From: Lachnospiraceae bacterium MD329
GTDB taxonomy: Bacteria > Bacillota > Clostridia > UBA1381
DNA length: 64,000 bases
Reading direction: 5' to 3'
Assembly: GCA_010206265.1 (NCBI GenBank)
Contig: VIQV01000001.1
Span: 1 to 64,000, forward strand
Shown here: positions 1 through 6,727 of the stretch, in pieces
Layout: every line of letters begins with the position of its first letter
How positions within the stretch are numbered: position 1 is the stretch's first letter
Notes under the pieces: generated by a model
Seen by the model: only the letters and a program-made list of their open reading frames with translations
What the model was told of the DNA's origin: nothing
Database searches by the model: none
Translations under genes and position numbers: made by a program

Positions 1-182
1 AGCAGAAACCTACAGAGGATTGCGCTGTATATGACTATATGCTGAAGAAGCAGGCAGAAGGTCATCCGGCTAAATACTACAATATCGCAGGACTTAACAA
101 ATTTTTAAAAATCTATTATGCCCGTGTAACTGAATTGTACAGAAACATTGACAACCAATCGATTTTCGGCAGCAACGTTTAA
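1..182 (+). pseudogene. IS110-family transposase, C-terminal end only (cut by window edge)
   Basis: The frame starting at base 3 is open from the window edge to a TAA at 180-182. It encodes a tail containing NKFLKIYYARV, the kind of C-terminus I associate with IS110/IS116/IS902 transposases of Clostridia (DEDD-type catalytic domain followed by the Transposase_20 region). Only about 59 residues are in the window, so an intact gene further left cannot be excluded. It is the only gene left of the truncated prophage and runs towards it. A perfect 8-bp stem (202-209 with 213-220) follows the stop and may belong to the element's end or act as a weak terminator. Family assignment is by memory of the motif. 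Confidence 0.6.
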
Positions 183-287
183 CAATCATTGTTTATTTTT
201 AAGATAGTCATTGACTATCTCTGTTTGCTGTGCATAATTCTATCCGTAAAAAAATATTATTTTTTTCATTTTACCTATTGACTTTAC

Positions 288-1265
288 TTAGCAGGTTTCT
301 ATAAATTTAATTAGTTCTGGTTTAAATGCTTTTACTTTTTCCAGCGATTCTTGCGCTGAATAATCATAATGCGTAAATGAAAAAGTATAAGTATATGGTT
401 TCAACTTTTTGTCCGTATTTTGAACGGCAGGCGCTTCAAGCGGTTCTGCCTGAGCTTCAGGCGGTATATAACCTTCCTCAGCCTCAGGGAACGGCAATTC
501 ATCAGAAATTTGTTCCTGTTCCTCTACTGCGTTAACAACTGCCTGTTCCGCCGCCTTTGCTCTTGCCCTGCGTTCCGCCTCTTTTTCTTTACGAGCCTTT
601 TCCTCCTCAATGCGCTTCTTCCGTTCCTTAACGGTTGTTATAGCGTTTGAAGCGTCAAGGCTTTTCTTGTACTCAACAAGGATTTCGTCCTCGTCCTCTT
701 GTGTGGCAATCATTTTCAGGTCTGCAACCACTCTTTCAAGAAAAGCGGATATTTGCTTTTTTAATGACGCAACACTTGACGACAGCGTAACATTGATACC
801 TAAATCCTCAAAAGTAAGAAAATCAATGTCTTTTGACTGTGCATACTCGTCAAAGTATTCTGTTACTTCTAAACGCTTGATTTCTTTCTGTGCGTCCTCG
901 AGAAGAGCAATTTTCTCTTTTAGCTCCTTGTCTGCTATATCATAGCCGCTTATACAATCTTTGAATTTCGCCTGTACCTTTTCTAACGGGGCTGTAACTT
1001 TTTCAAGAGCCTGCTTATATTGGGCTTGAAGCTCCTTTTTTTCTTTATTCAGATTAGCTCTTAATTTTTTAACAATCTGCCTGTTATCCTCTGTAACCTC
1101 CAGCGATACAGCTATCTTTGTCCGTTCATCTATGATGTTTTTTAACTGTTCAAGCTGTTCCTCGATAATCGGCAATTGAGTTACAGTGATAAGGCTTAAT
1201 TCATCAAATACAGGAGCGTCCAATACAGTCACATCTTCCTCTTTGATTTTCTCGACTTCGCTCAT
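288..1265 (-). CDS. DUF1351 family phage protein
   Basis: A 325-residue, strongly charged protein. It has a long coiled coil over roughly residues 35-140 and another Lys/Glu/Arg/Ala-rich helix around 205-245, then a Pro/Glu linker and a C-terminal block with the aromatic stretch YTYTFSFTHYDY. This architecture matches DUF1351 proteins, found in the early recombination/replication region of Firmicutes phages, often near single-strand annealing proteins. The molecular function is unknown. The start at 1265 (MSEVEK) follows a GGGAGGGG ribosome-binding site, and its ATG overlaps the TAA of the upstream gene (TAATG), so the two are translationally coupled. It is the last gene of the leftward early operon in the window. 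The recombination genes expected downstream are missing, consistent with truncation towards the IS110 end. Confidence 0.75.
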   Translation of the reverse strand: MSEVEKIKEEDVTVLDAPVFDELSLITVTQLPIIEEQLEQLKNIIDERTKIAVSLEVTEDNRQIVKKLRANLNKEKKELQAQYKQALEKVTAPLEKVQAKFKDCISGYDIADKELKEKIALLEDAQKEIKRLEVTEYFDEYAQSKDIDFLTFEDLGINVTLSSSVASLKKQISAFLERVVADLKMIATQEDEDEILVEYKKSLDASNAITTVKERKKRIEEEKARKEKEAERRARAKAAEQAVVNAVEEQEQISDELPFPEAEEGYIPPEAQAEPLEAPAVQNTDKKLKPYTYTFSFTHYDYSAQESLEKVKAFKPELIKFIETC

Positions 1266-1480
1266 TATATCCCCTCCCATACTGCTGTCCTTGCGTGGTT
1301 TTCCATACAGCTATCACATATTACATTTCCGTCAAATATGTAATATCGTTCGTCCTCAAAAACTGATTCTCCGCATTCTGGACAGGTAAAACATTTTCTC
1401 GGCTCACATTCTTCCATCTCTCTGTAATGGTCGTCTTCCATTGCCGATAATGCCATCGGGTCATTATTTCCATAAATCAT
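1265..1480 (-). CDS. small zinc-ribbon phage protein
   Basis: 71 residues with a CPEC ... CDSC arrangement (Cys33/Cys36 and Cys56/Cys59, roughly) typical of a LIM/zinc-ribbon fold binding one zinc ion. The ribosome-binding site AAAGGAAG lies 9 bases before the ATG. The stop overlaps the ATG of the DUF1351 gene, so it belongs to the same leftward early operon. Such small zinc proteins are frequent in phage early regions; no specific role can be assigned. An internal ATG further down is possible but less well placed. Confidence 0.6.
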   Translation of the reverse strand: MIYGNNDPMALSAMEDDHYREMEECEPRKCFTCPECGESVFEDERYYIFDGNVICDSCMENHARTAVWEGI

Positions 1481-1562
1481 TTGACAAATCTTCCTTTCTG
1501 TGATAGAATTACAAAAAGATATTTTATATATCTTGTTTGCTTTGACCGTTTTGAGTTGCCGC

Positions 1563-1718
1563 TCATACGGTCTTTTTTTCTACAAAATCAACATACGGTT
1601 TGCCATCTTTACAACCTAATTTGATTTCAAAATTTTCATTTCCATTTACATACACGGTACCACCACCATCTAATGGTTCAAGTATCGCTACAATATCAGC
1701 AATTACAAAATTGTCCAT
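1563..1718 (-). CDS. hypothetical 51-residue phage protein
   Basis: A short frame with a good ribosome-binding site (AAAGGAGAG) before its ATG at 1718. It starts MDNFVIADIVAILEPLDGGG and continues with a predicted beta-rich stretch ending KPYVDFVEKKTV. It overlaps the end of the preceding 107-residue gene by 23 bases, as expected in a tightly packed phage early operon. No family recognised. Support rests on the ribosome-binding site, the tight packing and ordinary amino-acid composition. Confidence 0.5.
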   Translation of the reverse strand: MDNFVIADIVAILEPLDGGGTVYVNGNENFEIKLGCKDGKPYVDFVEKKTV

Positions 1719-2019
1719 TTTTCATCTCTCCTTTCTGCCTATTTCCTGTTATACCTGCAACAAAAACTTCTTGATATAATGGGTTTTTACACGTTATCTT
1801 TGCGTTGGGCTTATATTTTATGATGTTTCTTGTCAAGTAATCGGTTTCAAACTGCCATATACGGAAACGCAATTTTAAACTATTATATTCCCGCCTCTCA
1901 ACACGTTCTATATGCGCTGTCATACGCATTTTTTGATAGTTTTTAATTTGTATATAAACTAATACTATCAGTGCTGATATAACCATAATAAAACCAATAA
2001 GACGCAGCATAGCTATCAC
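1696..2019 (-). CDS. hypothetical membrane-anchored phage protein
   Basis: 107 residues from a GTG at 2019 that overlaps the TGA of the upstream 46-residue gene (GTGA), implying coupled translation. An ATG three codons later is an alternative start. Residues 4-26 form one clear transmembrane helix (RLIGFIMVISALIVLVYIQI), followed by a basic segment and a soluble tail of about 75 residues. No family recognised. Its position between two tiny genes in the early operon suggests an accessory phage function. Confidence 0.5.
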   Translation of the reverse strand: MIAMLRLIGFIMVISALIVLVYIQIKNYQKMRMTAHIERVERREYNSLKLRFRIWQFETDYLTRNIIKYKPNAKITCKNPLYQEVFVAGITGNRQKGEMKNGQFCNC

Positions 2020-2156
2020 TCCTTTTGTAGTTTAGATACTTTTTCAGTTACTTCCAACGTATCTGCCGTTAATAAATTACTTATTTTCTTTTCACAGTCG
2101 CATACCTCGCCAGGGTCAAGATTTGCGCCGCAATTCGGACAGGGATTGTACATCAT
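2016..2156 (-). CDS. 46-residue zinc-ribbon microprotein
   Basis: A short gene beginning MMYNPCPNCGANLDPGE, with a CPNC knuckle and a second Cys pair (CDC) about 12 residues on, giving a four-cysteine zinc ribbon. The ribosome-binding site GAAAGGAGTGAG precedes the ATG. Its TGA overlaps the GTG start of the downstream membrane protein. Zinc-ribbon plus coupled start argues that it is genuinely translated. A long stem-loop lies directly upstream (2178-2280). Confidence 0.55.
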   Translation of the reverse strand: MMYNPCPNCGANLDPGEVCDCEKKISNLLTADTLEVTEKVSKLQKE

Positions 2157-2177
2157 TTTTCTCACTCCTTTCTACTT

Positions 2178-2280
2178 GCTTGCAGATATATGTAAACCGT
2201 TCCGAGGTATAATTTTCAGAAAGATGGGGGGTAAAAGGGAACTCATTGATTATCGGAACGGCTTAAATATACCCGCAAGC
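2178..2280 (-). ncRNA. long stem-loop in phage early transcript (candidate structured RNA)
   Basis: Two 28-base arms, 2178-2205 and 2253-2280, are inverted copies of each other. Read as DNA, 24 of 28 positions pair. Read as the leftward transcript, three of the four mismatches become G-U pairs, giving 27 of 28 pairs around a 47-base loop. That strand bias argues for an RNA structure rather than a DNA palindrome. It sits in an otherwise gene-free stretch (2157-2444) immediately before the ribosome-binding site of the 46-residue gene, where it could control translation or transcription, or act as a processing site. No known RNA family was recognised. Confidence 0.5.
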
Positions 2281-2444
2281 CGTCTTGACACCACATTATT
2301 ATTGTGATATACTTAAATTATGGTTGTGGGAGTGTGTTCGCATTAAGCGTCACGCTCTCTTTTGTTTTATAACTTAATAGGCTTGTCCTGTGTGTTTGCA
2401 ATCCTAAAGCCTCCTTTCTACTGATATATTGGAATTTTTAAATT

Positions 2445-2612
2445 TTATATTCTGTCGGCAGAAAAACTTTGTAATGCGCCCCTGCTTATCCTTTGCAATA
2501 TAAGGTTAATTTCATCTGATGTTTTATCGCTGCAATAATCAGTTGCAATTCTTACCCTCGTATTACCTATACGAAAGTCCTTTACGATATTGACTGCCAC
2601 AGTATCGCTCAT
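2445..2612 (-). CDS. hypothetical 55-residue phage protein
   Basis: A short frame from ATG 2612 (MSDTVAVNIVKDFRIGNTRV) to TAA at 2445. It has a mixed beta/alpha composition with one cysteine and ends FSADRI. A G-rich ribosome-binding region (GGGGGGTGAT, reading leftward) precedes the start. It lies between the XRE regulator gene (2662-3153) and the stem-loop region. Family not recognised; small proteins of this type are common next to phage XRE regulators. Confidence 0.45.
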   Translation of the reverse strand: MSDTVAVNIVKDFRIGNTRVRIATDYCSDKTSDEINLILQRISRGALQSFSADRI

Positions 2613-2661
2613 ACTTATCACCCCCCTACCTCAATATACTTTGAATGAAATTTGTCCTATG

Positions 2662-3153
2662 CTAAAATTCTTTTGACCTTTCAGCTTTATAAATCACCGT
2701 TAAAACATCAGCCATTCGTCTGTACATTTCAATAAAATTATCCTTAATCTGCTGTAATAGCATAATTTCGCTGAGGTCTACTTTTCCATCGTCCATAATT
2801 TTAGCAAGATTGTTCATTGACTCCATTACTTTAGGCAGCTCATTTTGAAGTCTTACAAAAATACGTTCCGCAGGAGCATCCTCAACCTCTCTGCATTTAG
2901 CACCAAGCGGACATTCCTTTGCACAATACCAAGATACTAATTCAGGCGCATTATAAGCGTCTGCCATAAGTGCTACAACACTATTAGGCGGATTGTTTAT
3001 ACCAAGCTCGTATTTTTTCAAGCTGTCCTCTGATACACCAGGTAAATGTTCTACCGCTGTTCGCCTGTTTGAAAACTCTTCATTGAACTTTGCCGCCCGT
3101 AAACGTGCTTGACAATACCTGTTATCTCCCGCTACTGTAACTTGCCTCGACAT
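2662..3153 (-). CDS. XRE-like phage regulator
   Basis: 163 residues. The N-terminal half (about 17-65) resembles a degenerate XRE helix-turn-helix, with EHLPGVSEDSLKKYELG and a following helix. A Cys pair follows in WYCAKECPLGAKC (about residues 76-88), then a long helical C-terminus. Proteins of this shape sit beside Cro-like genes in Firmicutes temperate phages and probably bind DNA in the early region. The start at 3153 follows GGCAGGTGA. It is the second gene of the leftward operon, 32 bases after the Cro-like gene. Target DNA is unknown. Confidence 0.6.
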   Translation of the reverse strand: MSRQVTVAGDNRYCQARLRAAKFNEEFSNRRTAVEHLPGVSEDSLKKYELGINNPPNSVVALMADAYNAPELVSWYCAKECPLGAKCREVEDAPAERIFVRLQNELPKVMESMNNLAKIMDDGKVDLSEIMLLQQIKDNFIEMYRRMADVLTVIYKAERSKEF

Positions 3154-3185
3154 TTATTTCACCTGCCTTTTGTGATATACTCTTA

Positions 3186-3389
3186 TTACGAGGAAACATT
3201 ATCAAGTTCTAAGTAATGACAAATCGTAGTTTTTAATTCTTCGCTCTGCTTTTTACCGTTAATGACTTGCGATACCCATACTCTGTCATAACCCAAATTT
3301 TTGGCTAACTGAGTTATGCTCATAGATTTTTCTAAAAGCACTTTCTTAACCTTGATACCCCACGGCGGAGTTTGCGTTGCTACTGCCAT
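3186..3389 (-). CDS. Cro-like XRE DNA-binding protein
   Basis: A 67-residue helix-turn-helix protein from ATG 3389, with AAAGGAGG just upstream. The core MSITQLAKNLGYDRVWVSQVING is a standard XRE helix 2-turn-helix 3, and little else is present. It is the first gene of the leftward early operon and diverges from the CI-like repressor gene across a 290-base control region, the classic Cro/CI arrangement. It most likely represses the lysogeny promoter when the phage enters lytic growth. Confidence 0.7.
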   Translation of the reverse strand: MAVATQTPPWGIKVKKVLLEKSMSITQLAKNLGYDRVWVSQVINGKKQSEELKTTICHYLELDNVSS

Positions 3390-3678
3390 CAATATTCCTC
3401 CTTTCAATTGACATTTGTTGCTTTTAATGATACAATATAAGGGAATAGCAACAAGTTTTGAGAGGGCTTCTTCCTATTCCCTTGTACTTTTTGACGGCTT
3501 TGACCGCCTCAGTATGTAATTATACTGATAGCACTCGGTCTAAACGGAAACAGTTTTTCTGTTTCGTGCTATATCATTGTTTACATTTGTTATTATAATT
3601 CGTATTTTACGGAAAGTCAACCGTTATTTTCGTATTTTACGGAATTTGTTAAAAATATATAAGTTGAGGTGATTTATT
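3390..3678. promoter_or_regulatory. phage lysis/lysogeny control region
   Basis: A 289-base gene-free interval between the divergent Cro-like and CI-like genes. Two identical 16-base sites (3599-3614 and 3629-3644), each containing the palindrome CGTATTTTACG, lie 30 bases apart just before the rightward repressor gene and are candidate repressor operators. A third element, GAAACAG-TTTTT-CTGTTTC (about 3547-3565), is a hairpin or operator half. A perfect 10-base inverted repeat (3439-3448 with 3474-3483, AAGGGAATAG) sits in the leader of the leftward transcript. Promoters are implied but not pinned down. Confidence 0.55.
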
Positions 3679-3993
3679 TTGTGTACTTTAGATAGAATAT
3701 TGAAATTAATAACCGATAATGGTCTAACTCAGCAAGAATTTTTAAAAAGTATTGGTCTAAATAAATCAGCTATAAGCGATTGGAAAAAAGGATTGAATGC
3801 ATCATATAAAAAACATATTGATAAAATTGCAGACTATTTCAATGTATCTGTTGATTATTTACTCGGTAAAACCGATACACCCACACCAGAACAACAAGAT
3901 GAATTTTCACAACTATTACAAGACTGCTCCCCTGATGAAAGGGAACAAATAAAAAAATATATAGAATTTGTAAAATCACAAAGAGGAAAATAA
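3679..3993 (+). CDS. XRE-family phage repressor (CI-like)
   Basis: 104 residues from a TTG start preceded by GAGGTG. Residues 7-60 form a canonical XRE helix-turn-helix (LTQQEFLKSIGLNKSAISDW), followed by the domain-closing FNVSVDYLLGKT typical of Firmicutes phage repressors. The short acidic and helical C-terminus lacks the LexA/CI peptidase domain. The protein would therefore be controlled by an antirepressor or a separate protease rather than by RecA self-cleavage. It faces away from the Cro-like gene and is followed by the toxin-antitoxin pair and integrase on the same strand. Confidence 0.75.
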   Translation: MCTLDRILKLITDNGLTQQEFLKSIGLNKSAISDWKKGLNASYKKHIDKIADYFNVSVDYLLGKTDTPTPEQQDEFSQLLQDCSPDEREQIKKYIEFVKSQRGK

Positions 3994-4008
3994 TATTACC
4001 GTGTTAAT

Positions 4009-4030
4009 TATGTTCAACATATGATATAAT
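4009..4030 (+). promoter_or_regulatory. hicBA promoter with palindromic operator
   Basis: A perfect 13-base palindrome TATGTT-C-AACATA (4009-4021) sits immediately before a consensus TATAAT -10 box (4025-4030), followed by AGGAGG and the HicB start. HicB antitoxins usually autorepress by binding a palindrome over their promoter, and this placement fits. The -35 hexamer is weak. Confidence 0.5.
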
Positions 4031-4049
4031 AAGAAAGAGGAGGAATTTT

Positions 4050-4268
4050 ATGAACTACACAATAAATTTAATTTGGGATAACGAAGCCAGCGTGTGGATT
4101 GCTACAAGTGACGATATACCCGGTCTTGTTTTAGAGGCAGGTTCTTTTGACGCACTTGTTGAACGCATACGTTTTGCAGTTCCTGAATTGCTCGAACTCA
4201 ATTCACCAAACAATTCGTCTGCAACTCTTACCTTTCTATCTGAACGACAGGAAAGGATTGCTCTCTAA
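4050..4268 (+). CDS. hicB: HicB-family antitoxin (DUF1902 type)
   Basis: 72 residues: a partial RNase H-like beta-alpha fold beginning NYTINLIWDNEASVWIATSD followed by DIPGLVLEAGSFD, which is the HicB/DUF1902 signature. There is no obvious C-terminal DNA-binding domain, so it is a short HicB. AGGAGG precedes the ATG. Its TAA overlaps the ATG of hicA (TAATG), giving coupled production of antitoxin then toxin. The antitoxin is expected to bind and mask HicA and repress the operon. Carriage inside a prophage lysogeny module suggests prophage stabilisation or superinfection defence. Confidence 0.8.
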   Translation: MNYTINLIWDNEASVWIATSDDIPGLVLEAGSFDALVERIRFAVPELLELNSPNNSSATLTFLSERQERIAL

Positions 4269-4462
4269 TGGCTGAATACGAAAAAAAGGTAAGAAATATT
4301 TTAAAACAGTATAAATGTACGTTTGTGCGACACGGCAAGGGCGACCACGATATTTGGTATAGTCCTATCACTTCTCGGCATATTACAGTAGATACAAAAA
4401 TAAAATCACGACATACCGCAAATGCAATAATGAAACAAAGCGGAATAAATTATAAATTCTAA
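4268..4462 (+). CDS. hicA: HicA-family mRNA interferase toxin
   Basis: 64 residues with the double-stranded-RNA-binding-like HicA fold. The motif FVRHGKGDHDIWYSP contains the catalytic histidine (His25, approximately) followed by RHITVDTK, as in active HicA ribonucleases. It is translated directly after HicB through a one-base stop/start overlap. A strong terminator (ACAACCGCC-GAAT-GGCGGTTGT, 4499-4520) closes the two-gene unit. Known relatives cleave mRNA and stall growth until antitoxin returns. No lesion is visible, so the toxin is probably active. Confidence 0.8.
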   Translation: MAEYEKKVRNILKQYKCTFVRHGKGDHDIWYSPITSRHITVDTKIKSRHTANAIMKQSGINYKF

Positions 4463-4498
4463 TACGACAAAATATATATTAAATAAATTCAACCAAAG

Positions 4499-4526
4499 AC
4501 AACCGCCGAATGGCGGTTGTTTGTTT
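4499..4526 (+). terminator. terminator after hicA
   Basis: Nine-base perfect stem with GAAT loop (4499-4507 / 4512-4520) followed by a T-rich run; a rho-independent terminator separating hicBA from the integrase transcription unit. Confidence 0.75.
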
Positions 4527-4570
4527 GTCTTAAAATATATTTTGTTGTTAATTTCTAACTACGGTATGTT

Positions 4571-4615
4571 ATTTTACAACAAAATGCACTTTAAATTGTA
4601 ATCTTGTTGTAAAAT
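4571..4615. promoter_or_regulatory. inverted repeat in the integrase promoter region
   Basis: Perfect 12-base arms ATTTTACAACAA (4571-4582) and its complement (4604-4615) flank a 21-base spacer. A plausible -35 (TTGTAA, near 4597) and -10 (TGTAAT, near 4620) overlap the right arm. This looks like an operator for the unit made of the 45-residue gene and the serine integrase; the binding protein is unknown. Confidence 0.45.
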
Positions 4616-4645
4616 GGCTGTAATATTGCACAAAGGAGATTACTT

Positions 4646-4783
4646 ATGAATATACAAAATGATGATGAATATGCTGAAATGATGAATATGTTTAAAACGC
4701 TTACAATAAAGGAAGCTGAAAGCGTGTTAGAGTTTATACGAAATCTTCGTATCATTTCTAATAACAATAAAAATCACTCATAA
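4646..4783 (+). CDS. 45-residue protein preceding the integrase
   Basis: A short frame with a strong AAAGGAG ribosome-binding site: MNIQNDDEYAEMMNMFKTLT, then a helix ending in IRNLRII and a basic/polar tail. Acidic N-terminus and helical C-terminus. It is 18 bases upstream of the integrase start and shares its transcription unit. By position it could be an excisionase or recombination directionality factor, which are small proteins beside serine integrases. No family is recognised, so this is a guess. Confidence 0.5.
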   Translation: MNIQNDDEYAEMMNMFKTLTIKEAESVLEFIRNLRIISNNNKNHS

Positions 4784-4801
4784 AGAAAGGAGGACCCTGC
4801 T

Positions 4802-6427
4802 TTGCCGTACTTAAATGAGTTTATACAAGAACAATATTGTCTATATTTGCGTAAATCACGTTCTGACGCAGAAGCAGAGGCACGCGGAGAAGGTGAAACA
4901 CTTGCCCGACACGAAAAGGCTTTACTTGATTTAGCAAAGAAATTAAATCTAAATATAACCGAAATATATCGCGAGGTAGTATCTGGCGAAACAATAGCCG
5001 CTCGTCCTGTTATGCAGCACCTGTTACAGGAAGTTGAACAAGGAATATGGAAAGGCGTTCTTGTTATGGAAGTAGAGCGTTTAGCTCGTGGCGATACCAT
5101 AGACCAGGGTATTGTTGCCCAGACATTCAAATTCAGCGATACGAAGATTATAACACCAATAAAAACCTATAACCCTAACAATGAATTTGACGAAGAATAT
5201 TTTGAATTTGGTTTGTTTATGAGCCGCCGCGAGTACAAGACTATAAACCGACGTTTACAACGTGGACGGCTTGCCTCGGTGAAAGAGGGTAAGTATGTAA
5301 GTAATAAAGCCCCATATGGATATAAACGTATACCGCTCCAGAACGATAAAGGCTGGACACTTGAAATAGCTGAAGATGAGGCTGATGTTATACGGCTCAT
5401 ATTTGAATTATATACCACAGGAAAACAACAGGCTGACGGTACATATAAGCGTTTGGGTACTTCCTTAATAGCTCAGCACTTAAATGCGTTAAAAGTGCCT
5501 ACAAAAACCGGTACTGATTGGAGCGTAGCTACTATTAGGGACATACTTATAAATCCTGTATATATTGGTATTATTCGTTGGAATTGGCGACCTGCAAAAA
5601 AGAAAATGATTGACGGCCAATTAGTTACATCTCGCCCACGAGCTAAACAAGAAGATTGCATTTACTCTAAAGGGCTACATCAACCTATAATATCAGAGGA
5701 GACATTTAACCTTGCACAAGAATATATAAATAGCAATCCTCCCCGTCCTATTGGCGAAAAGAACACCGTTAAAAACCCATTAAGCGGTATAGTAATTTGT
5801 GGGAAATGCGGGCGGCATATGGTACGACGACCATACTATAAAAGAGAATACCCAGATACTTTAATGTGTGCAGCTACTTCCTGCAATAATGTCAGCTCAC
5901 AATTAAATATTGTCGAAAAACGAATTTTAGAAGCTCTTGAAGAATGGCTTGACGGTTATAAACTGCAATGGGATATAGAAAATACACATAATGAATACAT
6001 ATCACAAAGTGAAATCAAACGAAAAGCGCTCAAAAAAAATCAAACTGAACTTGACACCCTCTATAAACAATTAGACAGAACACACGACCTTCTCGAACAA
6101 AACATTTATGATACCGATATGTTTCTTGAACGCTCCCGAGCAGTATCACAACGCATAAACGAAACAAAAAGCATTATATCTACTTTAGAACAGGAACTAC
6201 AAACAGAGCTTGCTCGTGAGGAAAATATAGAATGTATTATTCCTAAAGTTGAAAAACTATTAGAAGTCTATCACGAGTTACCTACTCCTAAGGCAAAAAA
6301 CGATATGCTCAAAGAAGTTCTCGAAAAAATAGTATATACAAAAAACAATCGTAATAAGCGCAACGGTCCTGTTGATGAATTTGATATAACTATTTTCCCG
6401 AAAATACCAAAATATATAAAACCATAG
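4802..6427 (+). CDS. large serine recombinase (phage-type integrase)
   Basis: 541 residues from a TTG start after AAAGGAGGACC. The N-terminal resolvase domain carries YLRKS, with Ser19 as the probable catalytic serine, and the helpful arginines of VMEVERLARG. The recombinase domain follows (GKYVSNKAPYGYKR onwards), then a zinc-ribbon with CGKCGRH ... CAATSC (about 337-361), a long coiled coil (about 400-480) and the C-terminal tail. This is the full architecture of large serine integrases that join phage and host attachment sites. It is the last gene of the lysogeny cluster, so an attachment site is expected just right of its stop (6428-6727), though no core could be identified without the empty site. 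Confidence 0.9.
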   Translation: MPYLNEFIQEQYCLYLRKSRSDAEAEARGEGETLARHEKALLDLAKKLNLNITEIYREVVSGETIAARPVMQHLLQEVEQGIWKGVLVMEVERLARGDTIDQGIVAQTFKFSDTKIITPIKTYNPNNEFDEEYFEFGLFMSRREYKTINRRLQRGRLASVKEGKYVSNKAPYGYKRIPLQNDKGWTLEIAEDEADVIRLIFELYTTGKQQADGTYKRLGTSLIAQHLNALKVPTKTGTDWSVATIRDILINPVYIGIIRWNWRPAKKKMIDGQLVTSRPRAKQEDCIYSKGLHQPIISEETFNLAQEYINSNPPRPIGEKNTVKNPLSGIVICGKCGRHMVRRPYYKREYPDTLMCAATSCNNVSSQLNIVEKRILEALEEWLDGYKLQWDIENTHNEYISQSEIKRKALKKNQTELDTLYKQLDRTHDLLEQNIYDTDMFLERSRAVSQRINETKSIISTLEQELQTELAREENIECIIPKVEKLLEVYHELPTPKAKNDMLKEVLEKIVYTKNNRNKRNGPVDEFDITIFPKIPKYIKP

Positions 6428-6694
6428 TGCCGTTCAGAGTATGAACGGTACTTTTTTAGTTGATAACCTCTACGTCCCTATTCCTCGGTACCTACATCGT
6501 GTTCAAAATGCTCTTGATACTCAAAAAGTCTTGATTTTGCGGGAATTTCCACTATATAAGCGTACTCCAAAATACAACACAAATAAAAATTCAAGTACCA
6601 AAAATGCGAGGGACAAACCGCCAATAACGGTGCGTGTAGGTATATCAGCATAAGATGATTTTCTTAGAAACACTTTAACCGGTGTTTCTTTTTT
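6428..6694. other. junction between prophage remnant and rep module; two terminators, no gene
   Basis: About 300 bases (6428-6727) without a convincing gene. The first part is a terminator (GCCGTTCA-GAGTA-TGAACGG then T6, about 6429-6457) for the integrase. The last part is another (GAAACAC ... GTGTTTC then T6, about 6668-6692) just before repA. The prophage right attachment site probably lies here, but nothing in the window shows a matching repeat. Confidence 0.5.
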
Positions 6695-6727
6695 ATGCTT
6701 ATAAAGGCAAAGAAAGGAGCATTACTA

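Noticed and set aside
2281-2440. A 17-codon leftward ORF upstream of the phage stem-loop
   Set aside because: No ribosome-binding site and it runs through the stem itself; the RNA structure explains the conservation better.
6441-6653. A 70-codon rightward frame between the serine integrase and repA
   Set aside because: It starts inside the integrase terminator stem, has no ribosome-binding site and reads as unstructured low-complexity sequence; it resembles no protein.
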